This document shows, piece after piece, positions 27,901-36,109 of a DNA stretch of 64,000 bases (position 1 is the first letter of the stretch; each line of letters opens with the position of its first letter). Under the pieces are notes generated by a model. That model saw only the letters and a program-made list of their open reading frames with translations. It did no database searches and had not been told where the DNA came from. A program made the translations under genes and the position numbers. The stretch lies in contig NC_088318.1 of assembly GCF_910592395.1 (NCBI RefSeq), positions 12,586,349 to 12,650,348 of the forward strand. The letters run 5' to 3'. The DNA comes from Lineus longissimus. Its lineage: Eukaryota; Nemertea; Pilidiophora; Heteronemertea; Lineidae.

Positions 27901-29652
27901 GGGGTCTTGTGGGGGGTGACCTTAGCTTTTTTCTGAAAACAGAGATAATTTAAATTTCATGAAGATTTTAGCAATTTTTCATTCTGTAATTGCCCATGTC
28001 ATAGACTACCCTATCCTTGATTAGAAAAGGTTTCAAGTTAACATCATTTTTTGTTGGTACCGTCCCATTTCTCTTTTTTAATGAATTATGAATATATAAT
28101 AAATTCACCTTTAGAGGCATGTCATCATCATCGTAATCAGCCTCGCGTTTCTTCACAGACCTTTTCACATCTGGCGTCTTCTTGCTTTTCTTTGCTCTGC
28201 GATTTTAAAGAAAGACAACTTGTTCATCAATGTGAGCAGAGAATCGCCAAAGACTATTATCAAGAAAACCTTCTACTTGCCCTGGCTACGGAGAAGACAA
28301 TTCTTATTCACTGGGTTGGCTTTAGTTATTCAATACATATACTCTAGTATAGTATACATTGCTCACCAAAACCCTCTTTTCTTAAACATTTAACCTGAGA
28401 TAGTAACAGCTTCAGTAAGACTAAGAGCATTATCTTCCAAACTATCAATGATAAATGCATCTGTAGACCTGACACTCCTGGGCGGCAATATACCTACCTC
28501 TGATCAAGGGGTTCATCATCAGAATCCTCCACTTGGCGCTTCTTCTCCTTTTTAACCTCAACCTTCTTCTTCCTGGCACTCTGAAAATGGAACGTTCGCA
28601 ATATGAAAAATAATTTCAGGAATAACAGGCTGCAAGAAAGAGAACTGTCATATATATATTTCGTTAGTTCCCAATCAGAATCAATCTGTCATCAAATATG
28701 ATCAGCAGTCTAACATGTTAAAACATCATTTTGAGAACCTAAGATGAAAAACTCAGATTTTTTATTGTCTAACCTTTTGATTTCGATACTTTTCACTTTG
28801 AGTTCAATACTTTTTACTTTGAGAACGCAGAAGAAGAAGAAGAGTAACTAGTTTACCACAACTTACCAAGGGGACGTCATCCTCACTTTCCACCGCGGCC
28901 TCATACTTGACTTTGACTGGTGAGTGTTTCCTAGGCGACAATGGTTCCTTCTTCACAGGTGATGTGTCCATGGACTCGGACTTCACTGGCACAGACTCAA
29001 CTTTGATTGTCATTTGTGGTTTCTTGGGAGCGTCTTCCCTCGACTTTCTTTCCAAGCTGGAATTCGACGACCCCTCTTTTGACTTAGATGAGGAGCCTTC
29101 TTTTGGTCTGGAACTTGAATGTCTTGAAGAGGACGAAGACCTGTCCTTGTCTTTGGATGAAGACGACGAGGACTTGTGCTTGTCCTTGTCACGATGCTCT
29201 GAACTATGCTTTGAGATACTGCTAGAGCCCTCTTTAGGCCTGGATGAGGAACTAGACGAACTCGATTTGGAATGCTCCTTATGTTTCGAGGACGAGGAGT
29301 CGCGGTGTTTGTCCGAGGACGAATGACTCGAAGACTTTCTGTCACTGCTACTGCCCTCTTTTAACTTCGAAGAAGAACTAGATGAATGTTTTGATGATCC
29401 GTCTTTGTGACGCTCACCATCTCGATGCTTCGAGCTGCTGCTCTTGTGAGATGAGGAGTTGTGACTGCTGGAACCGTCCTTGGGCTTTGAGCTGCTGTGC
29501 TTTGACGAGCTGCTACTCTTTTCTCTGTGGCTGCCTGACTTGTGATGATTTGCAACCTTGTCCTTGTGGCCATCTCCATTATGAATCTTTACAGGTCCAA
29601 CGTCCATACCATTTTCAACAGGTGCATTATTCTCCTCTGTGTCCGCCATCAT
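21939..29652 (-). CDS. TOP1: DNA topoisomerase I (type IB)
   Basis: Sixteen coding exons on the minus strand: 28867-29652, 28498-28580, 28109-28196, 27707-27932, 27284-27405, 26934-27056, 26244-26431, 25951-26014, 25648-25728, 25113-25256, 24369-24623, 23708-23822, 23213-23340, 22956-23050, 22485-22634 and 21939-22041. All phases agree; about 916 aa. Exon 1 is a Ser/Lys/His-rich low-complexity domain. The core starts at WKWWEEERR. Active-site residues are all present: Arg in [12 protein letters not shown], Lys in [11 protein letters not shown], Arg in KVFRTYNAS, His in LCNHQRA, and the nucleophile Tyr in [10 protein letters not shown], 43 residues from the end as in human TOP1. The enzyme relaxes supercoils through a 3'-phosphotyrosyl intermediate in the nucleus. 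It is longer than human TOP1 (765 aa) because of the N-terminal domain. ATG choice: ATGATGGCGGAC, 11 bases after an acceptor, so a 5' UTR exon should lie upstream. Four introns host snoRNAs. Confidence 0.97.
22060..22340 (+). repeat. tRNA-derived SINE in the last TOP1 intron
   Basis: A tRNA-like head (CCTCATAGCCACGCAACAGG, then a good B box GGTTCGATCCCGGGG) is followed by a body with CGTCCTTCGAATGAAACC and ACCCGGTGTCAATGCC. That body resembles the TTCGGATGAGACGTAAAACC type of SINE body widespread in marine invertebrates. Antisense to TOP1. Confidence 0.6.
22829..22900 (-). ncRNA. Box C/D snoRNA, TOP1 intron copy 4 (SNORD104/snR58-like)
   Basis: Minus strand, sense with TOP1, in the intron between 22956-23050 and 22485-22634. 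The terminal stem is GUUCUCG with CGAGAAC. Box C is AUGAUGU, D' box CUGA after the guide ACAUGUUAGACUU, C' is AUGAAG, and D box CUGA is three bases before the closing strand. The D' guide fits 28S rRNA AGUCUAACAUGU. The D guide (GCAUCUGUG) differs from the other copies and its target is not recognised. Confidence 0.8.
23048..23155. repeat. 55-bp tandem duplication at a TOP1 splice acceptor
   Basis: AATCTGTAATAGAATCAAAG and the following 35 bases occur twice, nearly identical. The first copy contains the acceptor of exon 22956-23050, so a second acceptor-like CAG exists in the intron. Confidence 0.85.
23341..23689. repeat. 175-bp tandem duplication within a TOP1 intron
   Basis: Copies at 23341-23515 and 23516-23689 differ at only a few positions. 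The unit begins exactly at the acceptor of exon 23213-23340, so the intron carries two copies of its own 3' end. Confidence 0.9.
24078..24149 (-). ncRNA. Box C/D snoRNA, TOP1 intron copy 3 (SNORD104/snR58-like)
   Basis: Minus strand, sense with TOP1, in the intron between 24369-24623 and 23708-23822. The terminal stem GUUCUCGA/UCGAGAGC has one G-U pair. Box C is AUGAUGU, D' CUGA after ACAUGUUAGACUU, C' UAUGAAG, and D box CUGA. The D guide reads CACAAAUUCCA, unlike the other copies. The D' guide is identical over the 12 bases that fit 28S rRNA. Confidence 0.82.
26659..26728 (-). ncRNA. Box C/D snoRNA, TOP1 intron copy 2 (SNORD104/snR58-like)
   Basis: Minus strand, sense with TOP1, in the intron between 26934-27056 and 26244-26431. 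The terminal stem is the perfect GUUCUUGA/UCAAGAAC. Box C is AUGAUGU, D' CUGA after ACAUGUUAGACUG, C' AUGAUUA, and D box CUGA. The D guide is ACAAGCUUAA. It has one of the two best sets of boxes and the best stem. Confidence 0.86.
27105..27185. repeat. Dispersed CTATTAAGGACAC-family repeat in a TOP1 intron
   Basis: CCTCTCTATTAAGGACACCC at 27110-27129, then TTGAGGACTGTCTAAAACAG. Short fragment. Confidence 0.55.
28667..28738 (-). ncRNA. Box C/D snoRNA, TOP1 intron copy 1 (SNORD104/snR58-like)
   Basis: Minus strand, sense with TOP1, in the first coding intron (28581-28866). The terminal stem is GUUCUCA/UGGGAAC with one G-U pair. Box C is AUGAUGU, D' CUGA after ACAUGUUAGACUG, C' UUGAUGA (near consensus), and D box CUGA. 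The D guide is CAGAUUGAUU. Its 3' end is 86 bases from the acceptor, close to the spacing preferred for intronic C/D snoRNAs. Confidence 0.86.
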
Positions 29653-31660
29653 GCTTTTCAGACCTGAAAATAGCACCAGTTAGAATACATGTAGGTGGCG
29701 CAACCAGGCAGTTCATTTTCTTCATGTTGTTTCTCATTCTTTGCTAAATGAAGGATAATGCAGAAATGGAGAGAGGGACACTTTGGCCGTTTCTGCATGG
29801 AGCCTTCTTTGGGGATGCACTTTTGATTTTTTGGACCTTTTTATGCATAATACGTCTACATACTTCTCAAAAAACTTCAAGATTAATCATGATTAAAATA
29901 TTATTCTCTAAATATAAATTAAAAATTCAATTCTTGGTCTATGAGTTGTCAAATGCTTGAGACTCTTTACTTGTACCTCCTGGAAACTTACTGGGACTGG
30001 TTGGCCGAGGGATAAATAAAGCCAAGAAATGGTTGACGATAATTAAACGCCGAGTTTGCATAACAACATAACCATTTACATGTAATTTTTTCAATAACAA
30101 CATCTTTTGCACTCAGTTCAATAAAATAGTCAATATTATAATCAACGACGTAAAGCATGACAACACTGATTTTGTCCTTCCCACCCATCAATCCTAACAC
30201 ACACCAACCAGACACAAACAGCTGACTCTTACAAAGAGTGGAAATGGCCAAGTCCAGCCCTGTGTATTGGATAGAACTCCCCGTACATTCATAGTATATA
30301 GGACTTCGCAATATGGAGATACAATGCATTGTGCTCATTTGAAGCGAAATTATTCTAAAACCACTAGTCAGACCGTGCCCATCTTTCTTCAGCATATAGC
30401 CACTGAAGTACATGACAAATGTGCTGTACAAAATTTTGAGCAAAAATGCAGTTATAACTGCCAAAATAACATCAAAAGAGCTGCCCCCACAGCCCACCAG
30501 ACTCTGAAAATTTTCCACCGCGAAGCCATGTCGAAAATTTTCTAAGTCCACCATGTTTCATTAGCGCGATTCGCACTTAGCCATTTTTCTCGACATCGCG
30601 CCTGGGCCAGACTGTAAAATAGGGGTGGTGGGCCACACTCTCAAGAAGGGAATGGCGAAATTAAGACATGATATGAAGTAGGGGGACGAAAATAAAGGAG
30701 AACCGGGGCAAAAATGTGGGCAACTCGGTCCCGGAACTGCGACCTCCTCGTAGAAATTTCCAGCAGAGAACGTACTCTGAAAATTTTTCAGCCATTTTGT
30801 ACGAGTGTTCGAAAAGAGGGTGAAATGGAAGTGAAATTACACGATAACCACATAATCATTTTTGAATCAGTGAGGTGAAAACGGTAAAGTGGGTTGTAAT
30901 CAACTTACCAATCAGATTAGAATTGGCTGATCTTCTCTCTAAAATGCTGATTCAGGATAAAATTTATCGTCTTTGTGAAGCAGAAATGGCGAGCAGGTAT
31001 GCGCGAAAAAGACAAAGTACCCTTTTACCACGACTGAGCATGCGCGTTTATCTCGTTCCTAAAACATCATCTACATAATCCTGTACATTCGAGTAGTGCT
31101 TTGAATAAGTAGTTAATTTTCGGAACGCGGTCCCTTGTCTATAAATGGAAACGCGAGCACGTGGCTAAATCAGCTGGGGATAAAAGCCCCTTAGTACTAA
31201 GCGGCTCCTCTGAGTGGAATGAACTGGTGAATATACCGATGGTGTAATGAATAAGGAGGTACGGTAAGGATGACCGCGCCCATGATGCCCTTCTAAAAAA
31301 TTGCCCTTGGCTATTAAAAGGTATTTGTAGGGTAATATAAGGTAAATGAGGGGGTTAAATTAGGCCATATGGTCCAAGTCATAATTTTTTTTTTAAATGA
31401 GTGATTAGCTTACTTTGCCAAATGTACTTACCATGACTTCTACATATTGTCTGAATAGACAAGACTATTGTCTGCAATTAATAGTGATTGCCAGTCTTTG
31501 TTAATTCTTAATGATTGGTAATTGACCCATATTTGGCCACATGCAGCTAGTCAGACAGTCTAGTGAGTGATTACAGCTCACTATTTCTGTTGAGTGCTTA
31601 CACTCCAAGGGATAGCATTGTTTTATCATTGTGACCTTGGGCACAGCACTTGGCCCTTTT
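29653..31660. other. TOP1 upstream region, no supported gene
   Basis: The TOP1 start exon begins at an acceptor at 29663, so a non-coding first exon and the promoter should lie here. A GC-richer patch around 30560-30620 and another near 31000-31150 are possible promoters. A 188-codon minus ORF (29988-30554) has one hydrophobic stretch but no recognised family. Confidence 0.3.
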
Positions 31661-33477
31661 AACTTTTAGCTTTTATTACAGTGAGGCTTCCCTTACCGGA
31701 CACCTCTCTATCAAGGACACTTGGTCCTAAACCTGTCATTGACATTACCATTCAGATTGACCTCTGTAATCAGCACACCTCTCTATTAAGGGCAGAATTG
31801 GTCAGTTAACAGTCCCAAAGGTGTCCTTAATAGAGAGGTTCGACGTATTTTTTTGAGGGGATGACTATATTGGAATCAGACTTGCCTTGGAAGTTAACCT
31901 GCAATAGACCAGCATCCTATCCAGGGGAGTAATACTGATAATATCCCTGCCAACTTTAACTTTTAGCTTTTATTACAGTGGGACCTTCCTTAGTGGACAC
32001 CTCTCTATCAAGGACACTTGGTCCTAAACCTGTCAGTGTCATTGCCATTCAGATTGATCTCTGTAATCAGCACACCTCTCTATTAAGGGCAGAATTGGTC
32101 AGTTAACAGTCCCAAAGGTGTCCTTGATAGAGAGGTTCGACAAATTTTTTGGAGGGGATGACTATATGGGTACCAGGTTTGCCTGGGAAGTTAACCTGCA
32201 ATAGACCAGCATCCTATCCAGGGGAGTAATACTGATATCCCTGCCAACTTTAACTTTTAACTTTTATTACAGTGGGACCTCCCTTACCGGACACCTCTCT
32301 ATCAAGGACACTTGGTCCTAAACCTGTCATTGACATTACCATTCTGATTGATCTCTGTAATCAGCACACCTCTCTATTAAGGGCAGAATTGGTCAGTTAA
32401 CAGTCCCAAAGGTGTCCTTAACTCTTTCAGACCCGGGTGATTTTTTCGCGCGCGACCGCCTGTGCCCGGGCGATTTTCTGAAAAAATGCTAATATTCAAC
32501 AGAACATAAAAAAAATTCTACTCACCCTATTCTGGAAAACTTTGCACCATTGTAATCAGCTATCCAAGCCCTTTCTTTTGATGTATAATAAGTCTATATA
32601 TCCTTTAGGGTTACTTTGTATGTTTTGTCCCAAAATCCTGTGAAATTGCGTCATTTGAATTTTTGGAAAAGTTGCGGAAAACTGTTTTTAGTCAATAAAG
32701 TCACCAGATTATGAAAATAATTGTCTTTTGTAACTCCTAACTTGATTCCAATTGAAAAGGAACAATGTTCTAACATATTTACAAAGTTTGTTGGGGTTTT
32801 TGCCTCAAATTGACCTCTAAATCAAATGGTAGTTTTAACTTCTCTTGTCGAAAAAAATCGGGACCGATTTGCACTGGCCATGTTGGTTTTGACATGTGTC
32901 ATTTGAGGCCCTCTATCCGACCGCCAAATAACTAAATATCGTCTGCAAGGCTGTCAAATGATTGGAATAGATCGTTAGTTTCATCAGCTGTGAGTAGGAG
33001 GCGTATAGAAGGCTCTAGGAAAGCAGAAACCAGTTTGAAATGGGCCAATATGCCATCACGAGTATACTCGTGCCTGGGCAATCCGCCATGTTTGGCCATC
33101 ACGAGTATACTCGTGCCTGGGCTTGAAAGAGTTAACATAGAGGTTCGACGTATTTTTTTAAGGGGATGACTATATGGTTATCAGACTTGCCTTGGAAGTT
33201 AACATGCAATAGACCAGCATCCTATCCAGGGGAGTATGACGAATAATATCCCTGCCAACTTTAACTTTTAACTTTTATTACAGTGGGACCTCCCTTAGTG
33301 GACACCTCTCTATCAAGGACACTTGGTCCTAAACCTGTCAGTTTCATTACTATTCAGATTGACCTCTGTAATCAGCACACCCCTCTATTAAGGGCAGAAT
33401 TGGTCAGTTGACAGTCCCAAAGGTGTCCTTAATAGAGAGGTTCAACGTATACAATTTGTTTTGAGGGGATGACCATG
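31661..33477. repeat. Tandem array of about 297-bp units, four copies
   Basis: Units start near 31661, 31958, 32252 and 33263 with AACTTTTARCTTTTATTACA. They contain GGACACCTCTCTATCAAGG, TCTGTAATCAGCACACC and GTCCCAAAGGTGTCCTTAAT. The third is split by the 710-bp TTAA-flanked element; subtracting it restores the 297-bp spacing. The fourth is truncated near 33477. Confidence 0.92.
32422..33131. mobile_element. Non-autonomous piggyBac-like element with TTAA target duplication
   Basis: A 710-bp insertion flanked by TTAA at 32418-32421 and 33132-33135; the uninterrupted repeat units have a single TTAA there. The ends are inverted repeats: CTCTTTCAGACCCGGG at the left against CTCTTTCAAGCCCAGG read inward from the right. 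Near the right end a perfect 16-bp palindrome, CACGAGTATACTCGTG, occurs twice within a repeated GCCATCACGAG-to-CCTGGG block. No transposase ORF, so it is a MITE-like derivative. The TTAA duplication and TTAACYCTTT-type ends are known for piggyBac. Confidence 0.85.
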
Positions 33478-35641
33478 CATTGGAAGGGCTGTTGTTAGCT
33501 GACAAAGATTGTCCTTCATACTTTTAATAATTATACCAGAGAGATATCCTTCAAAATACATGAAGGTGTCTCTAAAGAGGTTGGGTCTATAAGTTGGGCC
33601 AAGAAAACTCAAGGTCAATTCGACTTTATTTCTGTCAAATTGTGTCAATTTGATAGCAAATCATGAATTCTAGAACTGTAACATGTTAATGAGGGGAATA
33701 TCGTCAGATGGCAGCATGGGTGAATGGCCAGTTTGACAGTTGTCAAAAATGCAAAAGAATGCCTACCACGGATGAGTGTTTTGTTTTTTCTTTTTGAATT
33801 GGGGTTCATTGATGCCAAGAAAACTGTGAGAATTTCCCAATAGAGACCTATGGAGACAGTCCTTGTAAAGCACTTTGATACATGCCCTGGTCAATGAAAA
33901 GCACTAAAAGTCACTGTTATGAGCAATGGGGGGAGCATGCAAAGTGCCAGAATGACCCAAAAGGGTTATGAATCAACAGACAATCATGTATTCAAGTCAA
34001 TTTTAATAATTGCCCACTTAACCCAACATCAAGCACTCATATCCTTTTAAAGGCCTCACTGTTTGTTTTAAAAATATTTGAAAGTTGTAATTGAATTTGA
34101 AATTTGAAATTGTGTTAATACATACTGAATATAAATTTCATCAATGGCTTGGTGTAGGCAGATATACGGATGCTTTAGAAACCAAGTTTCAGTAAATTTG
34201 AATGCAAAATAACTACACAAACGCATTGTGTATAACCCTGGACCACCAGTAATTACAAACGGTGTACCCCTTTAAAAACCTCATTGTTGACTATTTTATA
34301 ACCCTTGCAATTTCCTGGATTTTATAGGCTGTCTATAATACGCCTGGTCATCTTTGTGGGTCGCATCACTTCCGAAGAGGTACATCGGCTGTATGACAGA
34401 TGATATCACATATATAAGGTATGGGTAACTTTTTTGTTCTTTTGTTTTGCTGAAATTTTCTGTCAAGGTCTTTCTGATGATTTTTATGGTCACGTCTGCT
34501 CTAAAGTTTGCCGAGAAGACATTCACCTCAGATTTTAGCAAGCAATTGTGGTTGGATTGTTGTGTGTATTTGACCTTTGTATATGTGTATGATACAGAGT
34601 AACCACCCTTTTTACAGCAGACACTTCTGTAATCAGGATACATCTCATCTTGTAGACAGACAAGCTGATATCGCTAAGTCTTTTTAACATGCTCCCACTG
34701 TATTAACCCTTTTACTGCAGCAGCCAGTTTTCAGCTGAACAGTGCTTACATTTATGTACTTTTTATGTTCAAAAGTGTTGTCAGCCACTTTTGGCCAGCT
34801 TCACTAATCCGTCTAATTTGGTCAACAGACCTACTGAGAATTTTCTTTTCTTGAAATCCTCTCTTGCAGTAAATGATTTCCTGCACTCTATTCTCTGATA
34901 ATTTTATCTTGACTGACAACATAAAAGTTGAATCTATTTTTGAGGCTATTATTGTGTTATATAATATGAGGTGAATTTGCAGTGAATTTTTAGGCATCCA
35001 GTATCACTGACCATCTGTCATAGTAGAACAGTGAAGCTTCTCACAGACCAGCAATTTAAATCGCTGTGTAGGCCTACTGCAATCATGTTCTCATGCAACA
35101 AAAATTGCTCACTTCTGGTTGTCATTCATTTCATTGCAGGTGCCTGCGATAGCAATCAGTGATTGCAGTGACCTGCAATCTTTATCAAACCCAACTGTTA
35201 CCTGTTTTCCTGCAGACAGATATTTTGCATCGTTGCAGCGACAAGAGCCGCAATTATAAATCGCTTGTTTGCATTACAATTCATTTGGATTGGAAAAGCA
35301 ATTACAAAATTCATAATCTACCAAAGTATCAATCAGTGTGTTCAGGCCAGTTTATTTTTTGTGAAATGAATTTCAAAAATAAGGATGGGCAAAAGTTTCG
35401 CAGTTTACAGATTTAGAAGGCATCAGTAGGCAAATGCCCTGTAGCTGAACTGTTTTAACTGGAAATTTTCTTTGGAGGGGGTTGACATGGTTCCGCCTTG
35501 AAGAATGTGTTGGAATTTGTGTTAGTTGGGCAACTTTATTTAGTCGTGGTATCATTAACTTTCAGACTTGTCAACTGGACCCCATGGCATGATGTAATGT
35601 GATAAGAGGTTGGGTAATGTCTATTTTCAAGGTGATCATCG
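33478..35641. other. Intergenic DNA
   Basis: No exon recognised. 35085-35185 holds CATTGCAGGTGCCTGCGAT and GCAATC/GATTGC inverted pieces, related to segments near 43870-44010 and 49695-49795. Confidence 0.35.
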
Positions 35642-35646
35642 GTTTG

Positions 35647-35945
35647 TGTCGGGAATTGTCATCCCGAATATACTAAAGTACATCAAGTGTCAATTCAGCC
35701 CACGCTAGGTCCTGGCGACTGGTACAGAAGACATCCGTTTCTGGTACATTTCACCAATCTAGGGATGGTCACTCGGGTTCTGTTTATCTTAAAGGCCTTC
35801 CCACACCAAGAAACAGGAAGTGACTCATGCTTTCTTCAGAAGCCAAGGTTTGGCAAGATTAGTATTATAGCAAATAAAGTTAGTTCTCTGATGGTAACCA
35901 AAGAGTTTGCCTCGTTCTATAGCATCATATCCCCAAACTTCCACA
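35647..35945 (+). repeat. 5' LTR of the BEL/Pao element
   Basis: 299 bp, TG...CA ends, same length and apparently same sequence as the 3' LTR. Preceded by the GTTTG target duplication. Confidence 0.95.
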
Positions 35946-35964
35946 TGGTGCCGTGACCAGGATT
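35946..35964 (+). other. Primer binding site, best fit tRNA-His
   Basis: TGGTGCCGTGACCAGGATT directly follows the LTR. It is complementary to the 3' end of animal tRNA-His (ending TCACGGCACCA) over the first 12 bases and again over the last five, with two mismatches between. Confidence 0.65.
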
Positions 35965-36109
35965 TTTGGGTTTTGCAACACGGAATACGGAATACGGAAT
36001 ACACAACGCAATACTACGGACGGAATTTACGGCGACAAATTCGCGGATTACGGAATAAACACTGATACGGGCATCAAGTTTATTACGGACAATTGAATTT
36101 CAACTCGGC

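Noticed and set aside
22829-28738. The four 70-72 nt TOP1 intron repeats as MITEs
   Set aside because: They have inverted ends, but no target duplications. Boxes C, D', C' and D sit in the right order, all copies are in the host sense strand and the stems show compensatory changes, so snoRNA explains more.
28907-29326. 139-codon + strand ORF opposite TOP1 exon 1
   Set aside because: It is an antisense shadow of the Ser/Lys repeats, with a low-complexity Leu/Glu/Asp product.
29988-30554. 188-codon minus-strand ORF upstream of TOP1
   Set aside because: It has one hydrophobic stretch but no recognised motif, no splice context and an odd Cys-rich composition; it could be chance in AT-rich DNA.
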